Shown: positions 44,691 through 52,610, numbered from the stretch's first letter. The stretch is 64,000 bases of DNA from Paenibacillus donghaensis (GCF_002192415.1 NZ_CP021780.1:8370001-8434000), one strand, 5' to 3'. Program-made: numbers and translations. The notes: a model not told the origin generated them from the letters alone.

Positions 44691-44918
44691 ATGATTCCAA
44701 TATGCTTTTCAGCTTTCTTAGAGGTAACTAATTTGCACATTGATCATTTGAACTGGCAAGTGCGAATTGGCGGTTTATGTTGGCTGATTAAAACATTACG
44801 TTGGCTTGTATATGGTGGTAAAGATATAATCCCAGGATCAGAAGCTTGGATACCCGATCTGCTGAATGATGTAGAAAATCTATGTGAGGAATTGATAACT
44901 GATAGTCAGAGCTATTGA
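44691..44918 (+). CDS. Small hypothetical protein
   Basis: 75 residues from ATG 44691, which has GGGAGGG 9 bp upstream; longer in-frame starts lack a ribosome site. MIPICFSAFLEVTNLHIDHL, then a Trp-rich hydrophobic stretch (GGLCWLIKTLRWLVYGG) and an acidic C-terminus (LLNDVENLCEELITD). No family recognised. Given its setting it may be a remnant. Confidence 0.4.
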   Translation: MIPICFSAFLEVTNLHIDHLNWQVRIGGLCWLIKTLRWLVYGGKDIIPGSEAWIPDLLNDVENLCEELITDSQSY

Positions 44919-44969
44919 GCGCAAGTCCATGCACAAAAGGATGTTTCACGCCTCTTGCGAATTCAACCC

Positions 44970-45058
44970 TAAAAAACTTGCCCCTATTTGTGATACGGTT
45001 CACCGCGCTGTCTGTAACGGCAAGTTTTTAGGCCACCCCACAAAGTATGGCCTTTTTG
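44970..45058 (+). repeat. Hairpin element copy 2 followed by a terminator
   Basis: CTAAAAAACTTGCC (44970-44983) pairs with GGCAAGTTTTTAG (45019-45031), enclosing the CCCCTATTTGTGATACGGTT / CACCGCGCTG sequence shared with 42147-42189. Next comes AGGCCA/TGGCCT with TTTTT (45030-45057), a second terminator-type hairpin. Confidence 0.7.
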
Positions 45059-45077
45059 TACTTAGCTATTCGTATTC

Positions 45078-45509
45078 CTAGTTTTTAATTACCTTTACAG
45101 GTTCCAACAAAATCAAATGATACTCGTTCCCACACCCGCTTGGTTTTTCATTACGAATGTGCTCTTCCAAGCATAGTCTTGATCGATCAGATTTGTAAAT
45201 TCCGTCTTTTGCTAATCTCCCCATAAAAGTTTTCCAAGATAAATTAACATCCTCACTACTTTCAAATATAGCGTAAAGACCACCGGGTAGCACCATTTCC
45301 TTTAGATGCATCGGAACCGAAACACCATCTGGTATTGTCACAATCATTCCATAACCATAAGGCTTTCCGCGATTGCTTGGCATCGGTTTAACATTGCCAC
45401 CGAAAAAACGTGCTGTACTTAGTAAATTCGAGGCCTTAATCCACTCAAGCACCGGTGCCATTGCTTCGTCTTCTGGAGAACACCCGACGGCAATACTATA
45501 GGCAACCAT
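45078..45509 (-). pseudogene. GyrI-like effector-binding domain protein, 5'-truncated
   Basis: 143 residues with MVAYSIAVGCSPEDEAMAPV, ARFFGGNVKPMPSNRGKPYG and LPGGLYAIFESSED, a GyrI-like/AraC effector-binding domain. The first ~10 residues of the usual domain (strand leading to the VAYY motif) are missing and a stop lies three codons upstream of the ATG, exactly where a LysR fragment is joined on the other strand. No ribosome site is seen. It might still be expressed, but I regard it as a remnant. Confidence 0.6.
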
Positions 45510-45606
45510 ATCGAATCAAATTCAACGTTTAGAAAAGGAAATAGGGGTGCAGTTATTCAAAAGGGGATGGGACGCGGAACTGACGGGCGCAGGGAAACAG
45601 CTGTAA
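45502..45606 (+). pseudogene. LysR-family helix-turn-helix fragment
   Basis: Frame reads ATISNQIQRLEKEIGVQLFK, RGWDAELTGAGKQL and stop: the second half of a LysR HTH (SNQIQRLEKEIGVQLF..LTGAG). Both the start and the rest of the protein are missing. It overlaps the broken 5' end of the GyrI-like remnant by 8 bp. Confidence 0.75.
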
Positions 45607-45651
45607 TCGAGGAGCATCAAAGTCGGATCGCCACATAAGTCCAATCCACCG

Positions 45652-45911
45652 AATTAGTTGCGAATCTGCATCTAATTAGAAGATTTTTTCTGTTTTAGAG
45701 CAAATAAGTGCAAAAAGGCATCTAATTTCGGATTCTGAGCCTTAAACAATCGTTTTACTCGAAAATAGTTGCAGATTCGCACTTATTTGCCCAATAACAG
45801 GAATTTCAGCTGAAATTAAATGCACTTTTGCATCTAATTCCTCTGAAATCTCTAATGTAGCATTCTACATCCTCAGAGGGACCTAAGTAGTAACCAGTTT
45901 CGCATCTATTT
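45652..45911. repeat. Cluster of five TGC-N-GCA palindromes
   Basis: Units at 45652, 45701, 45762, 45814 and 45886, spaced 50-72 bp. Cores: TTGCGAATCTGCATC, GTGCAAAAAGGCATC, TTGCAGATTCGCAC, ATGCACTTTTGCATC, and CCTAAGTAGTAACCAGTTTC leading to GCATCTATTT. Same family as 41661-41849. The rest of the gap to 46016 has no gene; a further ACCTAAGTGGTCACG motif is at about 45978. Confidence 0.85.
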
Positions 45912-46016
45912 AACTCCGATGGAACCAGGATAACCTTCTAACTACTCGTTCCTCGCTGGGATCTAAGTCGCTAAGGACCTAAGTGGTCACGAAATGTAAA
46001 GGTGTTGAGGAAGGGT

Positions 46017-46691
46017 TTAGCGGTCATCCTCACCATTCGATCCATTCAGCACATCGGTTCCCGGCATGACATCGACGGGTGGAGAGGCGGGGTCGATTGC
46101 GCTGCCTGGCTGGATCTCATCAGCATCGGGAATATCCTCCAGCGGCTGCTCCTCATCGGCAGCGCTCTCTTCATAAGCATCGGGCTCCTCAACCAGCAGT
46201 TGTTCTTCGCTCACTGGCCGCTCATCTCCCAGCCGCTCGCCTTCCTCGGCATAATCAATTACGCCTCCGCCAAGGCCTGCCGCTCCGGCGGCGAATACGG
46301 CGTCGGACTCCAGCAACTCATCCCGCTCAGGTGCGGGAGAGGCGATGATATCCTCGCGGTCAGCCCGCCGGCCAAGACCCGGCTCCAGCTGGTTCAGCCC
46401 GATGTCGGCGGCCAGATAGCCATCGCCGACCAGTGCCTGATCGGCGCCGTCATCCGCAATACCGTCGACGAAATCCACCGGTCTTTCATGAGCTTGCTCA
46501 TGGCTGGCCAAGGCTGATTCGAGCGGACGCTTATCGTCTGCTTCAATGTCTTCGCTGTGGCTCTGCTCCGTGATTGTTCCCAAGTGCCGCAATTCTTCCA
46601 GCGGAATATCCTGCTCAGAGGATACACCACCCATCTTGTTATATCGCTCATAGGTGAAATCGGCTTCCGTCTTGTTAAATTCGTTGCCCAT
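46017..46691 (-). CDS. Acidic low-complexity hypothetical protein
   Basis: 224 residues rich in Glu, Asp, Ala and Pro. ATG 46691 (MGNEFNKTEADFTYERYNKM) follows GAGGAG by about 9 bp and is preferred over the in-frame TTG at 46700. The N-terminal 40 residues are the most ordered-looking part; the remainder (DERPVSEEQLLVEEPDAYEE and similar) is probably disordered. No signal peptide. No function can be given. A second small acidic gene lies 48 bp upstream on the same strand. Confidence 0.7.
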   Translation of the reverse strand: MGNEFNKTEADFTYERYNKMGGVSSEQDIPLEELRHLGTITEQSHSEDIEADDKRPLESALASHEQAHERPVDFVDGIADDGADQALVGDGYLAADIGLNQLEPGLGRRADREDIIASPAPERDELLESDAVFAAGAAGLGGGVIDYAEEGERLGDERPVSEEQLLVEEPDAYEESAADEEQPLEDIPDADEIQPGSAIDPASPPVDVMPGTDVLNGSNGEDDR

Positions 46692-46739
46692 ATCCGTCAA
46701 CTCCTCTTATTATAATGGTGTGCTGAGGCTCTTAAAAAG

Positions 46740-46919
46740 CTAGTCCGGTTTCTTCTCCGGAACCGCATGGTTTATGGCGTCGATCTGATCGTCATCCGGC
46801 AGGGCGCCCGGGAAGCTGCCCTCCTGGAACAGGCCGAAATCCTCGTCAATATCCCGCTCGGTAACCAGATCCTCTGATTCCTCTTCTGTTCTGGCGTTAT
46901 ACTTTTTGTCGCTCATCAT
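46740..46919 (-). CDS. Small acidic protein (59 residues)
   Basis: ATG 46919 (a second ATG follows directly) is preceded on the minus strand by GGAGAAGG. Sequence begins MMSDKKYNARTEEESEDLVT, continues ERDIDEDFGLFQEGSFPGAL and ends in EKKPD. Acidic like its downstream neighbour, and probably in the same transcript. Function unknown. Codon pattern and ribosome site make it a credible real gene. Confidence 0.65.
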   Translation of the reverse strand: MMSDKKYNARTEEESEDLVTERDIDEDFGLFQEGSFPGALPDDDQIDAINHAVPEKKPD

Positions 46920-47172
46920 ACCTTCTCCTTCTGAATAGAGATGTCTAGAGATGTATAGTAGAAGTTTACCCGTTTACACGGAAGCGAATCGGCAAGGGGG
47001 AGGTCAGTACTGCTCTTAATATATTCATTTCAGAGTGAATTAACCGCCGGTTAGAAGAAAAACGTCTCATTTCGAGGTTATTTGCAAATATAGGCAGGGA
47101 TAGCGCGAAGGTTGTCGAAAATAAGAATCATAAGAACCAGATAAATCCAACTAATGACTTACTGAGGTGCAC

Positions 47173-48879
47173 ATGATGAAGTTGTTGCCATTACATAAAT
47201 TTGCGGTTTTTGTTCTATCTATTCTGCTGCTAGCGGTTCTGCTGCCCAATGTTGCTGCTCTGGAGAGCAAAGATCGATCCGGCTCAGGGCTGCAGAGGGT
47301 TGGAACGGCAACCGGTTTCGGCATTTTCTATTATCCCCAAGCCTCGGCTACCACTCAGGACACGAAGTACAGCCAGCTACTTCCGCTAACAGCCGCAACC
47401 GAAGACGCGCTGCAGGGCAAGGGCGGAGAAGCTGAAGGGATTGTCAACATTGTGAGCATGAATGACAGAGAGAATTTCGCCGCAGAGCTGGGAAGTTATG
47501 GACGCGAGGATTTTCTGGGCCTGATTGTGGGCGGAACACTAATTTTTGCGGCAATTGTTCTGCTGGGCTGCTCTTTTTTTGTCAGCCGGGAGCTGTTTCC
47601 GAGCGGAATTCTGCTGGTGCTTGTCATTTTCTCCACAGGCGTGCTGGTTGTGACCTATTCGTCCTTTCTGCCGCTGCTGATCAGCAGCTATGGAAGGCAT
47701 ATCGAAATCTATTTCGACCTAGCTTTATTTACACTAATGCCCTGCCTGACCTTTTATTTCGAGAAAATATTCGGCTCCGGCAGCAGAGATTGGGTGACAC
47801 GGGTCCGTAAATTCCAGATCGGGTATTCGCTGATGTGTCTGCTCCTGCTGGCTGTTAATGTCCTGCTGGCCTATCGTCTTGATGGCCTCTACCGCCTGAT
47901 CACCGTGGACGTTACGGGAGTTCTGATATTGCTGCAATTTGGCATGCTGATGCTGCTGTCGGTGAGGCAAGCTTGCAGGGGCAACTGGGATGCCATCATC
48001 TTCACTGTGGGTTTCAGTGTATTTGCTGCCGTTTCGGTGATTGAGCTGGTATTGTATTACACGACTGGCGGCGCACATCATTTCACTTGGTGGAAATGGG
48101 GTATGATGGCGTTTGTGCTGGGGCTGATCATGGTGTCCGGACGGAGATTCGCGCGGAATCACGATCAGGTGGTTGAATATTCGCGCGAGCTGGAACGTTT
48201 CAATAATGAGCTGCAGCGCTCCGAGAAAATGGAGATTATCAGTGAGCTGGCTGCTTCCGTAGCTCATGAGGTGCGCAATCCGCTGCAGGTTACCAGGGGA
48301 TTTCTACAGATTCTGGGGGAACGCTCGGAGAAGAAGGAGAAGGAATATCTGGCGATGGCTGTGACGGAGCTGGACCGGGCTTCCCTGATCATCACCGATT
48401 TCCTGACCTTCGCCAAGCCCGGAATTGAGACCGTCGAGGTGCTGGATGTTTGCGAAGAGTTACGGCATGTATCAGGCATTCTGGTGCCGCTGGCTCATCT
48501 GCAGGGAGGGACGATTGAACTGAAGATGCAGCCGGAACTGCAGGTACGCGGCAGCTCCTCCAAGTTCAAGCAGGCATTCATTAATCTGATCAAGAACAGT
48601 ATTGAAGCCTTGAAGGATCAGGGGGCTGTGACGATCTCGGCCTGGAAATCAGGCGAGCATGTCATCATCAGTGTGCTTGACAACGGAGAGGGAATGAAGG
48701 CCGGGGAGCTGTCTCGCCTGGGTGAACCGTATTATTCCAATAAGACCAAAGGAACCGGGCTTGGCCTGATGGTGACCTTCCGGATTATAGAGGCTATGGA
48801 TGGAACCATCAAGTTTCAGAGCAAGAAGGATGAAGGAACGGAAGTCATTATCAAGCTGCCAATGGCGCACAATAATTAG
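47173..48879 (+). CDS. Multi-TM sensor histidine kinase, first of a tandem pair
   Basis: About 568 residues. N-terminal hydrophobic signal (FAVFVLSILLLAVLLPNVAA), about 80 outer residues, seven hydrophobic helices (about 115-320) in 7TMR-DISM style, then a sporulation-kinase-like core: EKMEIISELAASVAHEVRNP with phospho-His about residue 365, N box NLIKNSIEAL, G1 LDNGEGM, G2 GTGLGLMVTFRIIEAM. Start ATG follows GAGGTG. Close paralogue of the next gene, but its outer sensory domain is about 75 residues shorter. Confidence 0.9.
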   Translation: MMKLLPLHKFAVFVLSILLLAVLLPNVAALESKDRSGSGLQRVGTATGFGIFYYPQASATTQDTKYSQLLPLTAATEDALQGKGGEAEGIVNIVSMNDRENFAAELGSYGREDFLGLIVGGTLIFAAIVLLGCSFFVSRELFPSGILLVLVIFSTGVLVVTYSSFLPLLISSYGRHIEIYFDLALFTLMPCLTFYFEKIFGSGSRDWVTRVRKFQIGYSLMCLLLLAVNVLLAYRLDGLYRLITVDVTGVLILLQFGMLMLLSVRQACRGNWDAIIFTVGFSVFAAVSVIELVLYYTTGGAHHFTWWKWGMMAFVLGLIMVSGRRFARNHDQVVEYSRELERFNNELQRSEKMEIISELAASVAHEVRNPLQVTRGFLQILGERSEKKEKEYLAMAVTELDRASLIITDFLTFAKPGIETVEVLDVCEELRHVSGILVPLAHLQGGTIELKMQPELQVRGSSSKFKQAFINLIKNSIEALKDQGAVTISAWKSGEHVIISVLDNGEGMKAGELSRLGEPYYSNKTKGTGLGLMVTFRIIEAMDGTIKFQSKKDEGTEVIIKLPMAHNN

Positions 48880-48985
48880 GAAAAATTTTTGGATATTCCG
48901 TTTTTTTGAAGGAATGGGGCGTATTTGAGCGAAATAATAGTCTAGGAAAGAACATGTTTCTGAAACTATTCCTTGAGGTGCTTGC

Positions 48986-50932
48986 ATGCGTCTGATCAAA
49001 AAACTCTCTTCCCTAATCTCAATCAGTGTAATTATGTTATGTATTAGCCTGTTCTTGGGGGGCTGGACGGCTTCGGCAGCGCCCAACGTCAGGCATGCGT
49101 CACAGTACATCACAGAGTGGCAGATGAAATGGATTCAGCCGGACGCGGCAGACCAAGCGCTGCAGGCGAAATCCGATGAAGCGGGCTGGATTAAGGTAGA
49201 CTCTTCACATGAGATTCCCGAGCTGCCTGCCGGAGTTTCCGCTGCCTGGACACGCCTTACGCTGCCGGAACTGAATTATACGGCTCCTTCGATTTATATT
49301 GAGACCTTATATGCGCTTCATGTGAAGGTATTTGTCGGGGAGCATCTGGTGTATGAAGAGAATAGGGATTATATCAAAGACCATTATTCCTTGTTCATTC
49401 CGCTAAGTCCTGAGGACAGCGGCCAGATGTTATATGTGCAGACCGAAACGCTTCAAGACAGAATGGGCATTAAGGAAGCTGTAATCGCAGGCGAACACGA
49501 TGTGCTCGTCAAGGAATATATCAATCACGGACTGATCGATGTGATCCTGGGCAGCTCATTTTTCTTTTTGGCTGTCGTTTTATTCGTGTGCGCGTTCTAC
49601 CTGAACAAAGAGTATTTCTCCATCGCTGTCTCATTGTCCATTGTTATTGCCTCCACGGGTGTGCTGTCGATTACCTATTCTCCGTTTATCTATACCTTCT
49701 ACAGCGGCCTGGGGCCGCTCAGCATTGCGCTGCTGGATTTGGGTCTGCTGTCTCTGCTTCCTGCACTGACCTTTTTGTTTGAGTCGATATTTGGCAGCGG
49801 CCGGTTCGGACTGATCACCAAATTCCGCAAGTTTCAGGTAGCCTACTCCTTGTTTTGTGCGGTTTGCTTTATGGTCAATCTGCTGTCAGGCAATCAGTGG
49901 ATCGAATGGTATTACTTTATTTCTACCACTATTGTCGGCGGTATCCTGATTCTGCAGTTCCTTCTCTTGATTGCCTGTGTCATTATCTATTCGGCCAAAG
50001 GCAACAAGGATGCGATCATTTTTGCGGTGGGCTTCGGGACAGCGGCAGTTACCGGAGTAAGTGAGCTGGTGTGGTATTACATTCGTGGACGTAACTATGA
50101 CCTGTTTATGTGGAAATGGGCCTTAGTCGTGTTCATCCTGTCACTGATAGCCATTCTTGGCCGCAGGCTGGCCCACAATCACCGGCAGGTGGTGCAGTAT
50201 TCCAGAGAGCTCGAGCTGTTTAACAATGAATTGCAGCGTTCTGAGAAAATGGAAATTATCAGTGAGCTGGCCGCCTCAGTAGCCCATGAGGTACGCAATC
50301 CCCTGCAGGTCACACGTGGTTTCCTCCAACTGCTGACTCAAAAAACGGCCGGCGATGACAAAAAATATTTAACCATGGCCTTAAGCGAGCTGGATCGTGC
50401 GTCAAACATTATCACTGATTTCCTGACCTTTGCCAAACCGGAGTTCGAGCAGATATCCGTGCTTAACCTGTATGATGAATTTAAGCATATTGAGAGCATT
50501 CTGCTCCCGCTCTGTCACTTAAACGGCGGCAAGATGGTGCTGGATGTGCCGGACGATCTGTGGGTTAGAGGCAATTCCTCGAAACTTAAGCAGGCTTTTA
50601 TCAATATTATCAAGAACAGCATTGAATCCTTCGGGGAAGACGGAGTGATCTACATGTATGCCGCCCGCAAGGAGAACAAGGTAATTATCCGGATTAAGGA
50701 TAATGGAGAAGGGATGGAGCCGGAGGTATTATCAAGACTGGGCGAGCCGTATTTCTCCAACAAATCCAAAGGCACCGGCCTGGGTCTAATGGTGACGTTC
50801 CGGATTATCGAAGCCATGCAGGGGGAAATCCGCTTCGTAAGTCAAAAAGGAGCAGGAACCGAATCCATTACCCTGTTGCCATTGGCAGAGGGGCGGACGA
50901 TTCCTGCTCCGGGTGAAGCCGGGACGTTGTAA
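48986..50932 (+). CDS. Multi-TM sensor histidine kinase, second of a tandem pair
   Basis: 648 residues. Signal helix, an extracellular galactose-binding-like domain (about residues 33-180; WTRLTLPELNYTAPSIYIET, HYSLFIPLSPEDSGQMLYVQ), a seven-helix 7TMR-DISM region (about 185-400) and a kinase core almost identical to the previous gene (SEKMEIISELAASVAHEVRN, phospho-His about residue 434; NIIKNSIESF; GTGLGLMVTFRIIEAM). ATG follows GAGGTG. Its stop abuts the stop of the convergent NHLP-like peptide gene with no base between them. May feed the Spo0A phosphorelay, as related kinases do; no regulator is adjacent. Confidence 0.92.
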   Translation: MRLIKKLSSLISISVIMLCISLFLGGWTASAAPNVRHASQYITEWQMKWIQPDAADQALQAKSDEAGWIKVDSSHEIPELPAGVSAAWTRLTLPELNYTAPSIYIETLYALHVKVFVGEHLVYEENRDYIKDHYSLFIPLSPEDSGQMLYVQTETLQDRMGIKEAVIAGEHDVLVKEYINHGLIDVILGSSFFFLAVVLFVCAFYLNKEYFSIAVSLSIVIASTGVLSITYSPFIYTFYSGLGPLSIALLDLGLLSLLPALTFLFESIFGSGRFGLITKFRKFQVAYSLFCAVCFMVNLLSGNQWIEWYYFISTTIVGGILILQFLLLIACVIIYSAKGNKDAIIFAVGFGTAAVTGVSELVWYYIRGRNYDLFMWKWALVVFILSLIAILGRRLAHNHRQVVQYSRELELFNNELQRSEKMEIISELAASVAHEVRNPLQVTRGFLQLLTQKTAGDDKKYLTMALSELDRASNIITDFLTFAKPEFEQISVLNLYDEFKHIESILLPLCHLNGGKMVLDVPDDLWVRGNSSKLKQAFINIIKNSIESFGEDGVIYMYAARKENKVIIRIKDNGEGMEPEVLSRLGEPYFSNKSKGTGLGLMVTFRIIEAMQGEIRFVSQKGAGTESITLLPLAEGRTIPAPGEAGTL

Positions 50933-51172
50933 TTACCAAGAACCAAGGGGTTGAATGTCTGCCTTCACCAATCCTGATGCAGGACTGGGCGGAATAACCA
51001 GATAGAATTCGTCGGAGCCTTCCTCCACAGCCTTCAACGTTACATGATCGGGAATGATAATACCAAGTGCTTCTTTGAGGGCTGCCTTCGGATCGGTAAG
51101 CAATTTCTGTTTGAAACCGGGATCTTCCCATGCTTTCTGAATCACTTGATTTCTAAGAATGGCTTCTGACAT
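50933..51172 (-). CDS. NHLP-leader peptide, candidate RiPP or ComX-like pheromone precursor
   Basis: 79 residues. Residues 1-64 (MSEAILRNQVIQKAWEDPGF, KQKLLTDPKAALKEALGIII, TLKAVEEGSDEFYLVIPPSP) match the nitrile-hydratase-alpha-like leader of the NHLP RiPP family. The tail is ASGLVKADIQPLGSW, ending in Trp at the very C-terminus, with no GG or Ala-Gly cleavage motif and no Cys/Ser/Thr-rich core. ATG 51172 follows GAAGGGTG by about 8 bp; the frame is open from a GTG at 51181. It is 80 bp downstream of an isoprenoid synthase-like gene on the same strand. I infer modification of the tail, perhaps prenylation of the Trp. Confidence 0.85.
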   Translation of the reverse strand: MSEAILRNQVIQKAWEDPGFKQKLLTDPKAALKEALGIIIPDHVTLKAVEEGSDEFYLVIPPSPASGLVKADIQPLGSW

Positions 51173-51252
51173 AACAATCACCCTTCCACAAATGGTTATA
51201 TTTTCCTTGCAAGTATAGCATGACCTTTACTCTATTTCTATTACTATTTTCA

Positions 51253-52188
51253 TCACAAATCCTGTTGTTTAGAGAGCCAATAGAAGAGTCCGCCGCCTTT
51301 CAGCCGCAGCTTCTCTTCTTCGATCGCTGCAGAGATCTGCAGCAGGCTGGAGACGAGTGCCTGGTGGAACGCCAGCAGATGCGGCACATTCAAGCTGGAA
51401 GTGGCAAGCTTGCTCTGATTGGTCTGAGCAAGCGCCATATATCGCTGAAGTCCGCCCGATGTGAAGATGAATTCTCTGACCTCGGCGGACGTGGGCAGGC
51501 TTCCACTGCTTCCGCGCTCGTTCCGAACCATGGCAAGCAAGGTGTTGTAGCTGCCCTCCGTCAGATCCTCTTCCCAATCCTCGTAATCATCCAGCAGCTG
51601 CAGAGTAAGCAGCACAGTGTCCAGCATACACTCCGCTTCTGCGGCCTTGTCGCCTTGACCGGACAGAAGCAGAGCAGCTGTGCTGGATAATTTCAGCGGA
51701 CTGGCCTTGCGGGCAATCCCTGTCTGGTCGGTAAGGAAGTAATCAGCCATGTTCTCACGGGATACACTGTCTGCCCACTCTGTAATATAACGGCCAAAGG
51801 ACGACCAGAACACAGGCTCCGCCGCGAATAACTCCATATAAATCTGCAGAAACTGTATATAGAGCAGATTAGCCAGAGGCAAGATCTCTTGTGCCGAAGC
51901 TGAGCTGCTGTCCATAAGATCATCCTGCAAGAAGAAATACAGCATGATCAGTACATTGCCTACTGCCATTTGCGAGGTATCGCGGTTGCTGAGTCCATAG
52001 CCTTCCCGGAACCAGAAGGGCAGCAGATAACAGATGTAATTCTTGTGGCTGTTCGTCTGAAACACGTTGAATTGTTCCAGATAGGCCAAGCCTTTGGTAT
52101 TCAGTGGCTCGGGAAAGGCAGCGATTCGCTGCCGGGCTTCGGCAAATACGTCTTGCAGCTCTTTATCGTAACTATGTAGCCATTCCAT
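51253..52188 (-). CDS. Class I isoprenoid synthase-fold enzyme (ComQ-like or terpene synthase-like)
   Basis: 311 helical residues with two Asp-rich magnesium/diphosphate motifs: QDDLMDSSS (about residues 88-96) and LLDDYEDWEEDLTEGSYNTL (about 198-217), the spacing of class I polyprenyl synthase/terpene cyclase proteins. It should bind a prenyl diphosphate in the cytoplasm. No signal peptide. ATG 52188 has AGGAG 8 bp upstream; GTG 52197 does not. Its partner in the operon is the NHLP-like peptide gene, an order like comQ-comX. Alternatives: a sesquiterpene or phytoene-synthase-like enzyme making a small molecule. Confidence 0.75.
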   Translation of the reverse strand: MEWLHSYDKELQDVFAEARQRIAAFPEPLNTKGLAYLEQFNVFQTNSHKNYICYLLPFWFREGYGLSNRDTSQMAVGNVLIMLYFFLQDDLMDSSSASAQEILPLANLLYIQFLQIYMELFAAEPVFWSSFGRYITEWADSVSRENMADYFLTDQTGIARKASPLKLSSTAALLLSGQGDKAAEAECMLDTVLLTLQLLDDYEDWEEDLTEGSYNTLLAMVRNERGSSGSLPTSAEVREFIFTSGGLQRYMALAQTNQSKLATSSLNVPHLLAFHQALVSSLLQISAAIEEEKLRLKGGGLFYWLSKQQDL

Positions 52189-52236
52189 AGGACGCACTCC
52201 TGTTCTGAAATAGATCAGATATCAATAGTTGTACTG

Positions 52237-52266
52237 ATTATAGCGTTGTGTGAAGTCTGCTGACAA
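52237..52266 (-). promoter_or_regulatory. Putative promoter of the isoprenoid synthase/peptide operon
   Basis: On the minus strand TTGTCA (52266-52261), 18 bp, and TATAAT (52242-52237), about 48 bp upstream of the ATG at 52188. A good sigma-A match in the divergent intergenic region. Confidence 0.65.
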
Positions 52267-52292
52267 TGATATTTTGGAGGGGAATAAGGCTG

Positions 52293-52610
52293 ATGGAATG
52301 GTATACACTGGGGCAGATGCTGAGGGTCATTCGGCTCGGTCAAAAGGCGGTTACACCCGATGGTCGCGCTGTGCTTCGTACGCTAGAGGGACTTTTCTGG
52401 GCGGAGGGCCAGCTTGCGGGCCAGCCGGTAGTTATGAAGAACTACCTGTTCTCCGATTTGTGGCGAATCGTGGAGGATGAACCGGACGAAGAAGCAGGCA
52501 GAGCACGTGAGGAGTGGGAGCGCCGGGAGCGGGAGATGCTGGAGAATCAGTATGAAGCGCTTCGCGAGGAGTATCTGGAGCTGAGAAAAGGACTTTTGGA
52601 GGATAAATAA
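52293..52610 (+). CDS. Hypothetical protein divergent from the isoprenoid synthase gene
   Basis: 105 residues beginning MEWYTLGQMLRVIRLGQKAV. C-terminal half is a charged helix, likely coiled coil (AREEWERREREMLENQYEAL, REEYLELRKGLLEDK). No signal or membrane helix, no recognised family. ATG 52293 has GGAGGGG 11 bp upstream; the ATG at 52266 overlaps the predicted divergent promoter. Any connection with the peptide system is unproven. Confidence 0.65.
   Translation: MEWYTLGQMLRVIRLGQKAVTPDGRAVLRTLEGLFWAEGQLAGQPVVMKNYLFSDLWRIVEDEPDEEAGRAREEWERREREMLENQYEALREEYLELRKGLLEDK

Noticed and set aside
50933..51172. Peptide as a nitrile hydratase alpha subunit fragment
   Set aside because: It has the leader-like part only, a proper start and ribosome site, no metal-binding CxxCSC motif, and an intact operon partner; an NHLP precursor fits better.
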